Assembly (NCBI GenBank): GCA_020721905.1
Contig: DYLU01000007.1
Span: 1-64,000, forward strand
Length of the DNA: 64,000 nucleotides
Direction: 5' to 3'
From: Leptospira biflexa
Lineage (GTDB): Bacteria; Spirochaetota; UBA4802; UB4802
Made by a program: the position numbers and the translations under genes
Shown here: one piece after another, positions 24,797-33,549 of the stretch
Position numbering within the stretch: position 1 is the stretch's first letter
How the letters are laid out: each line of letters starts with the position of its first letter
The notes under the pieces: generated by a model
Told to the model about the DNA's origin: nothing
The model's input: only the letters and a program-made list of their open reading frames with translations
Databases searched by the model: none

Positions 24797-25434
24797 CTAT
24801 GGATACAACAACGCAAAGCTGGAATAAACATTATACACGCGACACATCTGTGCTCTTATATCCTGATGAACAGCTTGTACGAATGCTTGCAAAATATGCT
24901 GGTAATAAGAAAAGGGCACTTGATGTTGGATGCGGTACAGGACGCCATGTCAAACTACTACATGAGTATGGCTGCACTTTTGTTGTGGGCATTGATATAA
25001 GTTTTAATGCACTAAAACACTGCAAAAAAAATGTACAGGGAAGCTTTGTTCAGGCCAATACTCAAAGAATTCCATTTGGCGATAGTTCCTTTGATATAGT
25101 TGTTGCATGGGGATCGTTACATTATACAACAAAAGATACGTTGCCCCAGATGTTGCAGGAAATTAAACGAATACTTTGCCCTCAAGGAGTATTTTTTGGA
25201 ACACTGCGCAGTACTCATGATACCTATATAGCACAGGGCAAACATCTTGGCAATAATACCTGGGAAACTGCCCTGTCCGATATCAATGGCGCAGTAGTTT
25301 CGCTGTTTTCATTTGATGAAGTTAAAGCATACTTACAAGTTTTTGATGACTATCATATTGGTTTGATGGAACGTACTGTCCTTGATGACATTGATAAAAA
25401 ATTATCTCACTGGTATTTTTACGCTACAGTATGA
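24793..25434 (+). CDS. Class I SAM-dependent methyltransferase
   Basis: 213 residues. Motif I is LDVGCGTGRHVKLL, the acidic residue after beta-2 is in VGIDIS, and FDIVVAWGSLHY is motif IV. The C-terminal region lacks a recognisable acceptor domain, so the substrate is open. Its start overlaps the ATP-grasp gene by 4 nt and its stop overlaps the next methyltransferase by 4 nt, giving tight co-translation. It is probably a small-molecule or polysaccharide O/N-methyltransferase working with the ATP-grasp enzyme (inference). Confidence 0.85.
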   Translation: MTMDTTTQSWNKHYTRDTSVLLYPDEQLVRMLAKYAGNKKRALDVGCGTGRHVKLLHEYGCTFVVGIDISFNALKHCKKNVQGSFVQANTQRIPFGDSSFDIVVAWGSLHYTTKDTLPQMLQEIKRILCPQGVFFGTLRSTHDTYIAQGKHLGNNTWETALSDINGAVVSLFSFDEVKAYLQVFDDYHIGLMERTVLDDIDKKLSHWYFYATV

Positions 25435-26330
25435 AAGAAACATTTGAATTTGATTGCAGATTGGACACATGCCCACTATGTAAAAGCAAACAAATCGTTT
25501 TTTTATATGCGATAGTTCATGCTAAACCGCCATTTACGGTATATCAGTGCAATGTCTGTAATTTTATCTTCATGAATCCACCATTAACAAAAGAATCTGA
25601 AATTGCATTATATGATGAAGGATATTATACCGGGGAAGCCGATTATACGTACTATGATGAAAGAAAAGTTGAACAGTATTCTCAGTATGTATGGAACGCG
25701 CGATTGAAAAATATCAGAAAGTATGTCCAATCAGGGAATCTACTGGATGTAGGATGTTCATTTGGTGGATTTCTGCAGACTGCTTCTAAGTACTTTACAG
25801 TTTATGGGATAGAACCGTCAGCATATGCCGGCAAATATGCACAACAACGCTTTGGCAATGATGTCATTCATACAGGCACATTGTTTGACCATCCCTTTAA
25901 GGAAAATAGCTTTTCAGTAATCACCATGATTGAAGTTCTGGAACACATACGAAATCCTTATGAAGCCCTAACTGAATGTTACCATTTGTGTACCAATAAT
26001 GGATTACTGGTAATACAGACAGCAAATATGGATGGCTTGCAGGCAAAATTACAGAAGCACAAGTATGGATATTTTTTACCCGGGCATTTTTCATATTTTA
26101 CCAAAAAAAATCTTGCTGAAACAGTAACAAAAATTGGTTTCAGAAAAGTTATGGTTTTTCAACCGGTTGACTTTGGATTATTGCCCAAATTATTGAAATC
26201 AAGAATGAATTTCAAAAGTATCAACGATTATAAAAGCTGGCTACGTATAGCACGATATCACTATATGAGTAAGATACATATGGGGAACTTTTCACTAACC
26301 AGTTCAATGGTTGTTTATGCATTTAAATAA
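25431..26330 (+). CDS. Class I SAM methyltransferase with N-terminal zinc-ribbon (Methyltransf_23-like)
   Basis: 299 residues. The N-terminal ~45 residues hold CPLCKS and CNVCNF, two CxxC pairs that probably bind zinc. The methyltransferase domain then has LLDVGCSFGGFLQ and TMIEVLEHIRNP. The C-terminal ~60 residues (FKSINDYKSWLRIARYHY) are lysine-rich and look unlike the rest. Proteins of this shape occur in sugar and polysaccharide modification clusters. It overlaps the previous gene by 4 nt and ends an apparent three-gene unit. I do not see a sugar-nucleotide enzyme near it. Confidence 0.83.
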   Translation: MKETFEFDCRLDTCPLCKSKQIVFLYAIVHAKPPFTVYQCNVCNFIFMNPPLTKESEIALYDEGYYTGEADYTYYDERKVEQYSQYVWNARLKNIRKYVQSGNLLDVGCSFGGFLQTASKYFTVYGIEPSAYAGKYAQQRFGNDVIHTGTLFDHPFKENSFSVITMIEVLEHIRNPYEALTECYHLCTNNGLLVIQTANMDGLQAKLQKHKYGYFLPGHFSYFTKKNLAETVTKIGFRKVMVFQPVDFGLLPKLLKSRMNFKSINDYKSWLRIARYHYMSKIHMGNFSLTSSMVVYAFK

Positions 26331-26645
26331 TATACTATTGAAATTTGTATAAAAAGGCACTTTCTATTTTATGTCCTATAAAAAGTTATTATAAAAAGAA
26401 AAAGCATTATAAAGCAATAATAAATATATATCATTTTCAAAAGTTTCCAATGAACACGAAACATCATTTAATGACAATTTCATTATTTATTGGACATTTA
26501 CTTAAAATGTATTTAAATATAAAAAATATGGTCATATATATCGAAATCGATAAAAATATTAAAATATTCTTGACTTTTCAACACTTATGTACTGAAAATT
26601 TTCCTGTTTATAATATTCTTAAAAAATTTTTAAAGGAGTAAGCCT
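26331..26645. other. AT-rich intergenic region before the barrel gene
   Basis: A 98-codon lysine/isoleucine-rich frame (26345-26641) starts with TTG, has no ribosome site and shows no family, so I treat it as chance. The last ~70 bp carry TATAAT (26611-26616) without a good -35, then AAGGAG directly before the next ATG. No other feature is seen. Confidence 0.4.
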
Positions 26646-27947
26646 ATGAAAAAAAGCTTTTTCACTTTTCTTATTGTAATGCTGTCGTTGGCTGTTGCCA
26701 TGCCTTCTTTTGCAGCAAAGCTTTCTGAAGAGGATGTTGCAAAAAAGAAAGAAGGCTGGTATCCAACAGGTTTGCCATTACTTAACTATGACAGCGACAA
26801 TGGTTTTGGATATGGGGTGCGGGCTTATCTTTATAACAATGGTTCAAGGGATGAAGAGTATTTTGCCTATGCTCCCTATAAAATGCAGTTGTATGCTCAG
26901 TTTTATCAAACTACAAACGGGTATCAGTATCATGAAGTAAACCTTGATATGCCATATATCATGGGTACTAAATTCAGAATTATAACATCAGTTGCGTACG
27001 ATAAAAAGATCAATGCAAACTTTTTTGGCATTGGTGCTGATACTGCAAAGGAAAAATTGTCATTGAATGACGGTACCACTGAACATCAATTTGATACATA
27101 TCAGGATTACATGGATTACTTTGATAATAATCCTCAGTTTACCAAATATTACAATTATCAATATACCAAACCCAGTTACTTTCTTAATATCTATAGAGAC
27201 CTAACCCAAAATTTAAAAATTCTTGTTGGTTTTGAGGTTAAAAAGGTTACCATTGATACATGGGATGGTGAAAAATTTGATGGTGACCTGCAGGGACCAA
27301 CACTCTTAAAACAATTGCAGCCTGCTGGCTACAAAGGTGGCTGGTCAAACTTTGCCCGTGTTGGCGTATACTATGATACCCGTGATTATGAACCGGATCC
27401 CAAATCGGGATACTTTATTGATTATGCATTTGAAATTGCAGATAATGTATTGGGTTCCGATTATGATTTCAAACGAAATACTGTTCAGCTACAGTATTAT
27501 GTACCAGTCCTCTCAAGCCTGACACTGGCTCTTAGAGCAGGTTATACAGACACTGATAATGATGCACCGTTTTTTGAAATGGGCTATTTTGGATTCTCGC
27601 TCAACCGAAGAACCGGTAATGGCAGTAACCGTACAATACATGGCTATAAAGAACAGCGCTTTGTTGCTCCTACCATGACTGTTGCCAATACTGAATTGCG
27701 CTGGAAGTTTGCCGAAGCAAATCCATGGAATCAGAATTTCCAGTTTAAGCTAACTGCCTTCTATGATGTAGGAAATGTTTATAACAAAGCTGCCGATCCA
27801 TTTAGCGAACCGCGATGGGGTGATTATAAGCAAGGTTATGGTGGTGGTTTGGTTATAGCTTGGAATATGGCAACAATCATACATTTCTATTATGGTATGA
27901 GTGAAGAAGATACATCAATATCAGTAAACTTTAACCATACATTCTAA
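26646..27947 (+). CDS. Outer-membrane beta-barrel protein, Omp85/surface-antigen-like
   Basis: 433 residues. A signal peptide ends near MPSFA|AK. The mature part has no POTRA repeats: it begins directly with LPLLNYDSDNGFGYGVRAYL and RVGVYYDTRDYEPDPKSGYF, which are turns and strand motifs of the bacterial surface antigen (D15/Omp85) barrel. It ends in the aromatic FNHTF, the usual C-terminal barrel signal. So it is likely a barrel-only Omp85 relative, a type common in spirochaetes. Its role (surface antigen, patatin/metallophosphatase partner) cannot be read. Followed by a large hairpin; AAGGAG precedes the ATG by 7 nt. Confidence 0.87.
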   Translation: MKKSFFTFLIVMLSLAVAMPSFAAKLSEEDVAKKKEGWYPTGLPLLNYDSDNGFGYGVRAYLYNNGSRDEEYFAYAPYKMQLYAQFYQTTNGYQYHEVNLDMPYIMGTKFRIITSVAYDKKINANFFGIGADTAKEKLSLNDGTTEHQFDTYQDYMDYFDNNPQFTKYYNYQYTKPSYFLNIYRDLTQNLKILVGFEVKKVTIDTWDGEKFDGDLQGPTLLKQLQPAGYKGGWSNFARVGVYYDTRDYEPDPKSGYFIDYAFEIADNVLGSDYDFKRNTVQLQYYVPVLSSLTLALRAGYTDTDNDAPFFEMGYFGFSLNRRTGNGSNRTIHGYKEQRFVAPTMTVANTELRWKFAEANPWNQNFQFKLTAFYDVGNVYNKAADPFSEPRWGDYKQGYGGGLVIAWNMATIIHFYYGMSEEDTSISVNFNHTF

Positions 27948-27950
27948 TAA

Positions 27951-27986
27951 AATAACAGGGGCGAATTCGCATTCGCCCCTGTTATT
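27951..27986. terminator. Strong bidirectional hairpin between convergent genes
   Basis: A 16-bp perfect stem with 4-nt loop: left arm 27951-27966, right arm 27971-27986, ending in ACAGGGGCGAAT and its complement. It is GC-rich in the middle of AT-rich flanks, and lies between a plus-strand stop (27947) and a minus-strand stop (28004). Neither side has a long T-run, so it may be a terminator or an mRNA end stabiliser. Confidence 0.75.
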
Positions 27987-28003
27987 ACATATAATGTTTG
28001 CAT

Positions 28004-29719
28004 CTATTTGATGCTCCGCCAATTTTTATTCTTCAAATCCAGTCCTAACTGACCGCCGGGATTCATGATGTTGTTTGGGTCAAAGTGTTTTTTGATAGCA
28101 CGTAACACTGCCATTTGTTCTTTTCCTATATGCTCTTCCATCCAGGGAGCTATCATTCGCCCTACTCCATGATGATGGCTCAATGAACCACCACTTTTTG
28201 CTATAGTATCAATAATCCCATCCTGGAATTGAATATATTCCTGTATATCGTCTGTTTTCATAATATAGATGAAATACAGATTGGTTCCCTGTGGATAAAA
28301 ATGTGATGCATGTGTCATGCATACCGTCCGGGGTCTATTTTTTATGAACTGTCGCACAGCTTTGTGAACATGATGGAGATTATCCCATTTTACACTTGTT
28401 TCAAGGGTATCAATGAGTATGCCATAATCATTCAAATCCTCGCGTATATAAGGGTCCTTATAGCGGCCAGATTCCCATAACCGTGTGGGTAAACCCGTAA
28501 TATACATCCCACCATATTTTTTGCATATCTTCTTTACCTGTTTTTTTATATTATTGGTGAAATGTCTTTCACCTTCCGCTGAACCTATAAAGAGGCAACG
28601 TTGCATGGGCTTATATCCCTTAAGTTGCATGAATGTATCTAAAAGTGTGCCATCGATGCCGTAGAGTTTTAATCCAATATGCGTTTCTTCTTCATCTGAA
28701 ACTCTGAATACTGCCGGCATGCCAAATTCACCCTGTGATATTTCCCGTGATGCATTGACTGCATCTTCAAAAGTTTTAAAGATAAATCCAAATCTTTTTC
28801 TATTTTCTGGCATATAGCGGTATATCTTCCAGGTAACTTCAACAAGGACCCCAAATGTCCCTTCACATCCTTTCATAATATCATTTACCTTGGGACCTGT
28901 TGCAGTCGCTGCATAATCTTTTGTGGTAAATGTACCGGCAGGGGTAACCCATTTCATACTAATAACAAGATCATCCGCATCACCATAGTAACTTGAAGAC
29001 TGCCCAGAACCAAGAGTAACAATCCACCCACCAACCGAGGAATATTCAAATGACTGTGGGAAATGGCCGCAGGTATAATTATATTGCGTCCCAAAGCGCT
29101 TTTTGGCATTATTAAGTGTTTCTTCAAGAGTTGGACCCAGTATACCAGCCTGTACCGTAACAGTTTGATTTATTTCATTAACACTCAGTATCCTGTTCAT
29201 GTGAGTTGATAGCACCAATGTTATGCCGCCTTTAGCAGGCCTTAATCCAAAATTAACTGATGATCCTCCTCCATAAACATATAACGGTATTTTGTGTTTA
29301 TTACAATAGCTTACTATTTTTTGTACATCGTCAACATTTCCTGGATGGACAACACAGTCGGCTACACGCTCAATAATACCCTGACGTAACTTCATTGCCT
29401 CTTCAAGAGTTTTCCCTGTTGCAAATCTTAACCGGTCAAATTCCCTGGTACTGATATTTTCATAACCTACTATAGATGCTATATCCTGTATTTGTTTTTT
29501 TGATAGTTTGAAGGGTTTTTTATATTGTACCTTCTGCCTCCCTTCATATTTTTTTGTTTTGAAATAATTATCATCCAAATTAAATATTTGTTTTAACTCT
29601 TCATATAATTTTGGATTTGGATTTTTGAAGGTATTTGGGTCGCCCCATTTAAAAATTGCTCTATACGAATCTAATTCAGGCGCTTTTTCAGTCCAATCAG
29701 GTATAAATTTTTTTGCCAT
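28004..29719 (-). CDS. FAD-binding oxidase, alkyl-DHAP synthase (AGPS)-like
   Basis: 571 residues, close to AGPS (~600). The FAD-binding PP-loop region is VYGGGSSVNFGL; then HFPQSFEYSSVGGWIVTLGS, and the AGPS-type LSHHHGVGRMIAPW with three His near residue 520. Human and slime-mould AGPS use this His motif and a conserved Tyr to replace the acyl chain of acyl-DHAP by an alkyl chain, forming ether lipids. Bacterial relatives may instead be D-lactate or glycolate oxidases. The HHHGVG motif favours the AGPS group. AAGGAG 7 nt before the ATG. It is monocistronic as far as I can see. Confidence 0.83.
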   Translation of the reverse strand: MAKKFIPDWTEKAPELDSYRAIFKWGDPNTFKNPNPKLYEELKQIFNLDDNYFKTKKYEGRQKVQYKKPFKLSKKQIQDIASIVGYENISTREFDRLRFATGKTLEEAMKLRQGIIERVADCVVHPGNVDDVQKIVSYCNKHKIPLYVYGGGSSVNFGLRPAKGGITLVLSTHMNRILSVNEINQTVTVQAGILGPTLEETLNNAKKRFGTQYNYTCGHFPQSFEYSSVGGWIVTLGSGQSSSYYGDADDLVISMKWVTPAGTFTTKDYAATATGPKVNDIMKGCEGTFGVLVEVTWKIYRYMPENRKRFGFIFKTFEDAVNASREISQGEFGMPAVFRVSDEEETHIGLKLYGIDGTLLDTFMQLKGYKPMQRCLFIGSAEGERHFTNNIKKQVKKICKKYGGMYITGLPTRLWESGRYKDPYIREDLNDYGILIDTLETSVKWDNLHHVHKAVRQFIKNRPRTVCMTHASHFYPQGTNLYFIYIMKTDDIQEYIQFQDGIIDTIAKSGGSLSHHHGVGRMIAPWMEEHIGKEQMAVLRAIKKHFDPNNIMNPGGQLGLDLKNKNWRSIK

Positions 29720-29911
29720 ATTTATTCTCCTTATTTGAGTGGTTCAGTGGTTCAACCTCTTATTACTAAAAATATCGTAACAGCTTTAAGGTTCAAGAAA
29801 AAATTGTACTGTACAGATAAAAAATTAAATATTACTTGCCAAAATATATGGAAAATTGTCGTATTACTAAAATTAATATGGTAATATTAAACGCATACGA
29901 TATATACATAT

Positions 29912-30445
29912 ATGAATAAAGAAGATCAAATAAATCAGCTTATTATTGCTGCAATTACTACTGCTTCTGCAGTTTTTGTACCTATTTTGTTTCACCTGCT
30001 TGGGCTGGGTTCAATTTTTTTACCAATGTTTATTCCTTTGTCAATAGGTTCTTTTTTTATGAATCCAGTAGTTGCGCTTTGTACCGGAGCTATCGCCCCC
30101 ATATCTTCTTCATTGTTAACTTCAATGCCGCCGTTATATCCGCCTATAGCACTTATTATGCTTGTAGAATTATCACTGTTTTGTTATGTTATATCTTTAC
30201 TTAAACATACATTCAATGTAAACACCTACGTTACTATGATAATTGCTATTTTGTTTGATAGAATAATCTTATATATTCTTTACGCATGCATAATGCCGCA
30301 TTTCAAAATATCATTTGTTTTATTTAGTATATATGATCTTTTTAAGAGTTTTCCTGGCATTATATTGCTGTTAACAATTACACCAGTTGCAGTTAACGGT
30401 ATTGATACGGTGATTAAAAGATATCAAGGGAGTAATTATGATTAA
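29912..30445 (+). CDS. ECF transporter substrate-binding (S) component
   Basis: 177 residues and about five to six hydrophobic segments. The overall shape and small size are typical of S-components of energy-coupling factor transporters. The segments near residues 55-80 (NPVVALCTGAIAPISSSLLT) resemble the substrate pocket side. The vitamin or metal bound is not evident. It begins a four-gene operon: S-component, SAM methyltransferase, T-component, ATPase. The stop overlaps the methyltransferase start by 8 nt. No obvious riboswitch stands in the 190 bp before it, which might otherwise have told the ligand. Confidence 0.72.
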   Translation: MNKEDQINQLIIAAITTASAVFVPILFHLLGLGSIFLPMFIPLSIGSFFMNPVVALCTGAIAPISSSLLTSMPPLYPPIALIMLVELSLFCYVISLLKHTFNVNTYVTMIIAILFDRIILYILYACIMPHFKISFVLFSIYDLFKSFPGIILLLTITPVAVNGIDTVIKRYQGSNYD

Positions 30446-31058
30446 TGAAAAATACAAAGACAAAATCCAATACTTTGATTCATTGAGTAAAAATTGGGAT
30501 GAATTGGCAGGTAACAACAACGAACGTATTTTAAAAATCCGTGATGTTTTTTCAATGATTGAACTTAAAAGCGGTGCAAATGTTATGGATGTTGGATGTG
30601 GTACCGGCATTTTATTTCCAATCATTCATGATTATATTGGCAACACTGGCACTATTTTTGCTGTTGACACTTCTTCTAAAATGATTGAAGAAGCCGGGAA
30701 ACGAAATGCTGATATTAAAAATATCAAATATATTATATCGCCCCTTGAAGAGGTAAACATCCCTGAAAACAGCATCGATGTTATTATTTGTTTTGCTGTA
30801 TTCCCGCATATAGAAGACAAACAAAAAGCTTTGTTACAATGCCGTATGCTTTTAAATCAAACTGGAGCATTATATATCTTCCATTTAGCAGATACAAAGT
30901 CATTAAATGAATTGCATCATAATCTCAATGGACCGGTAAGCAGGGATTATATGCCATATAAGGATGAGCTTGAAATTCTGTTTTTAAAAACGGGATTTGC
31001 AATGAAACAATATATCGACAAACCTGAACTCAATTTTATTTGTGCAGTACCAAAATAA
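30438..31058 (+). CDS. Class I SAM methyltransferase inside the ECF operon
   Basis: 206 residues. Motif I VMDVGCGTGILFPII, the post-beta2 Asp in AVDTSSKM and motif IV IICFAVFPHI are standard. It is UbiE/COQ5-like in shape. It overlaps the S-component by 8 nt and the T-component by 1 nt (TAATG), so the four genes are translationally linked. The transported compound may be methylated on entry, or the methyltransferase may use it (inference). No acceptor domain identifies the substrate. Confidence 0.85.
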   Translation: MINEKYKDKIQYFDSLSKNWDELAGNNNERILKIRDVFSMIELKSGANVMDVGCGTGILFPIIHDYIGNTGTIFAVDTSSKMIEEAGKRNADIKNIKYIISPLEEVNIPENSIDVIICFAVFPHIEDKQKALLQCRMLLNQTGALYIFHLADTKSLNELHHNLNGPVSRDYMPYKDELEILFLKTGFAMKQYIDKPELNFICAVPK

Positions 31059-31723
31059 TGATAGTAATTGAATATCTAAAGATTATAGTATCGATACTTG
31101 TCATTGTTCAGTGCGCTTTTGTTTCAACACTATCATTGCCATGGATACTTTCATGTGTATTATTTTGCATTGTTTTTTACTCATATATACCAAAACAAAG
31201 CAGATACATGTTAATTATTCTTTTACCTTTATTAATAACTATTGTTGTCATGCAGCTTTTAACAGGATTTTACAGCCAAGCAGTACAATATAATATAATT
31301 ATAATTACATCAATCAAAATTCTTAGCATAGGTTTAATTATCATTGGAGTACGCTTTTTTATTGGAGTAAATGGATTTAAAGCATTACTTAATGCATTAC
31401 CGCAACAGGTGAAATTATTTTGCTTACTATTAATGCGAATACTGTATAAGCTATTGAAATTGAATACAATGATTATATTCCAGATACAATCGCGAATTGA
31501 TTTACAATCAAATCAAAAATACTATATTCCTAAATATTATTCAGTTGCATTTTTTATAAATCAGTTTTATGCACTTTCAAATTACCGCAATGGTATACTT
31601 TCCCGATCATTTGATACAATCCCCCAATTAATATGTAATAATGCCATAGGCGCAAAAGATATAGCTAGTATACTCATGCTTATCACAGGAAGCAGTATTA
31701 ATATATATCTCTGGCTGGCATAA
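31058..31723 (+). CDS. ECF transporter transmembrane (T) component
   Basis: 221 residues and about five hydrophobic segments. The C-terminal part contains GILSRSFDTI, close to the EcfT coupling-helix motif Ala-Arg-Gly. The start ATG at 31058 overlaps the previous stop by one base. It would couple the S-component to the ATPase subunit two codons downstream. Sequence similarity to EcfT/CbiQ is weak by eye, and I rely on position in the operon. Only one A-gene follows, so the transporter is of the dedicated (group I) kind. Confidence 0.72.
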   Translation: MIVIEYLKIIVSILVIVQCAFVSTLSLPWILSCVLFCIVFYSYIPKQSRYMLIILLPLLITIVVMQLLTGFYSQAVQYNIIIITSIKILSIGLIIIGVRFFIGVNGFKALLNALPQQVKLFCLLLMRILYKLLKLNTMIIFQIQSRIDLQSNQKYYIPKYYSVAFFINQFYALSNYRNGILSRSFDTIPQLICNNAIGAKDIASILMLITGSSINIYLWLA

Positions 31724-31725
31724 CA

Positions 31726-32418
31726 ATGAATATCATTACGGTAAATAATGTCAATTTTATATATTCTGATGGTACCAATGCAGTAAAAAACATATCGTTA
31801 TCTATTAACGAAAATGAAAAGGTAGCACTCATTGGTCATAATGGTTCAGGAAAATCCACTTTACTACTTCTTTTATCGGCGTTGCTTTTGCCAACATCAG
31901 GATCAATTTTAATTAAGGATATGCCTGTATCCCGTGCAAATAAAGCTAGTATACGAAAAAACGTTGGTATGTTATTTCCACAGGTTGAGTACCAGTTTAT
32001 AATGCCTGATCTCATAAACGATATCATGCTCAGTATTGAGGCCGGTACAATTGAAGAAAAAAAACAAGTTGCATTGCAGTGGTTGCAAAAGGTTGATCTG
32101 GACAATATGCAATTTCATAATCCATTATCGCTATCTACCGGGCAGATGAAACGCGCGGCATTAGCTGGTATTTTGGCCAAACAACCTTCATTGTTACTAC
32201 TTGATGAACCGCTGGCTAACATGGATAAGCCGTCATCTGAATCTGTGATAAAAATACTTACACAGATAAAAATTCCCATTATATTTGCAACTCATTCATT
32301 ATATGCGGTAAAGGCTTTAGCTAAAAGAGTAATTGTTCTGGATAAAGGGGAAATAACATTTGATGGGGAAAAAAATGATAAAAATCTGCAAAAATATATT
32401 AACAAAATATTATTGTGA
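31726..32418 (+). CDS. ECF transporter ATP-binding (A) component
   Basis: 230 residues. Walker A GHNGSGKSTL, Q-loop FPQVEYQFIMP, signature LSTGQMKRAALAG (LSGGQ variant with Thr), Walker B LLLLDEPLANMD, and H-loop FATHSLYAV. The Q-loop and signature match CbiO/EcfA. It starts 3 nt after the T-component's stop. It drives import by the S/T pair; a homodimer is expected as there is only one A gene. It is the last gene of the operon. Confidence 0.92.
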   Translation: MNIITVNNVNFIYSDGTNAVKNISLSINENEKVALIGHNGSGKSTLLLLLSALLLPTSGSILIKDMPVSRANKASIRKNVGMLFPQVEYQFIMPDLINDIMLSIEAGTIEEKKQVALQWLQKVDLDNMQFHNPLSLSTGQMKRAALAGILAKQPSLLLLDEPLANMDKPSSESVIKILTQIKIPIIFATHSLYAVKALAKRVIVLDKGEITFDGEKNDKNLQKYINKILL

Positions 32419-32419
32419 A

Positions 32420-33544
32420 TTAGTTGTTATATTCATCTATATAGTGTAATGTATGTAATGCATATTCCGTATAAAATATTGCCGGGGCTATATGTTTTCC
32501 TGGTAAAATAAAAAGATGTAATTTTGAAATACCAACCGCTTCCGGATAAAATGTTTTAAAAAAGAGATCAGTAATTTCAGGACTGGTGTAATGTTTTCCA
32601 ACAATATCCCTTGGATCAAATAAAGAATCATCTTCTCCAAAAATAACAACAATATTCGATAAGTTCTTTACAGGGTATCTTTCACTCCGAGTAACATCGG
32701 CAATATCTTTATATGGTCTGAATACTTTTAAAATATTAAAATTACCATAAATGCACGAATTGCATGATCTAATAGTGTCACCGGTTATACCTTTTGTAAT
32801 ACCCCATCCTGCCGAGAATACTGCCTTCCCATTGCCTTTGAATATTTCTGTAGAAATACGAATACTTTCCCAATTGAATGAAGAGAGTACACAACATGAT
32901 GCAACACATTGATTTTTACTCCACGGTTTGAACCCTGCAGGACAAATTTGGACTAAATTTTTAATACTATCATAGGTACCTGCCATCATCCTGGCCAAAA
33001 TTGCGCCATGTGACCAGCCAACAGCTGAAATTTGAACTTTAGTTGTACTCTCATCAATAGGGATAGTTTTATTATTGATAGTAACTGGCATATCATGTAA
33101 AGAATAGTTTTTAACATCCATACTACAAAATGAAAGAGCGTATCGAATCATCTCCATGAGTATGACAATTTTTCCTTTGTCACCATGTAATTCTTCTTTT
33201 TTCCCAAATGGTGTATCACAAACGGGGACAATAACTATTCCTGATTTAGATTCAAGTGCCAGCTTTGATGTAAATGTAGATACATCATCAGGTCGTTGAG
33301 CATGTCCCTGAAAAAATACTATAACTGTTCCGTCAATTGACTTATTTTTTAGATGTAAAGATTTTTCCTCATTTGTTCTTGAATCAATTATTAAAAAATA
33401 CCCTTTTAATGTTTCGCCATTAAATTCTATATCTACACTGTGGACTACGGGATTTTTGGGAAGAGTCCTGACAGAATACGCAATAAACGGATGTAATAAA
33501 ATTAATACGATAATAATTGCTCTATACATTGTTGCTCTCTTCAT
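32420..33544 (-). CDS. Exported alpha/beta-hydrolase-like protein
   Basis: 374 residues. A signal peptide precedes VRTLPKNP. The nucleophile elbow is SAVGWSHGAILAR (GxSxG), the acid is in VIFGEDDSLFDPR and the His in ILPGKHIAP, in the order expected of an alpha/beta hydrolase. Several Cys (about 6) in the C-terminal half suggest disulphides, which fits a periplasmic enzyme. It is the last gene of the sir2-mutL-coaC-coaB unit (5 nt after coaB). The start at 33544 is coupled to coaB; a second ATG at 33529 has AAGAGAG before it. Substrate unknown. Confidence 0.7.
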   Translation of the reverse strand: MKRATMYRAIIIVLILLHPFIAYSVRTLPKNPVVHSVDIEFNGETLKGYFLIIDSRTNEEKSLHLKNKSIDGTVIVFFQGHAQRPDDVSTFTSKLALESKSGIVIVPVCDTPFGKKEELHGDKGKIVILMEMIRYALSFCSMDVKNYSLHDMPVTINNKTIPIDESTTKVQISAVGWSHGAILARMMAGTYDSIKNLVQICPAGFKPWSKNQCVASCCVLSSFNWESIRISTEIFKGNGKAVFSAGWGITKGITGDTIRSCNSCIYGNFNILKVFRPYKDIADVTRSERYPVKNLSNIVVIFGEDDSLFDPRDIVGKHYTSPEITDLFFKTFYPEAVGISKLHLFILPGKHIAPAIFYTEYALHTLHYIDEYNN

Positions 33545-33549
33545 GGCTG

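Noticed and set aside
26345-26641. 98-codon lysine/isoleucine-rich open frame
   Set aside because: TTG start, no ribosome site, no family, AT-driven composition and directly upstream of a gene. It is treated as intergenic.
29735-29760. Tandem GGTTCA that could look like a tRNA T-arm
   Set aside because: No acceptor stem, D-arm or anticodon arm can be drawn around it. No tRNA gene was found in the window.
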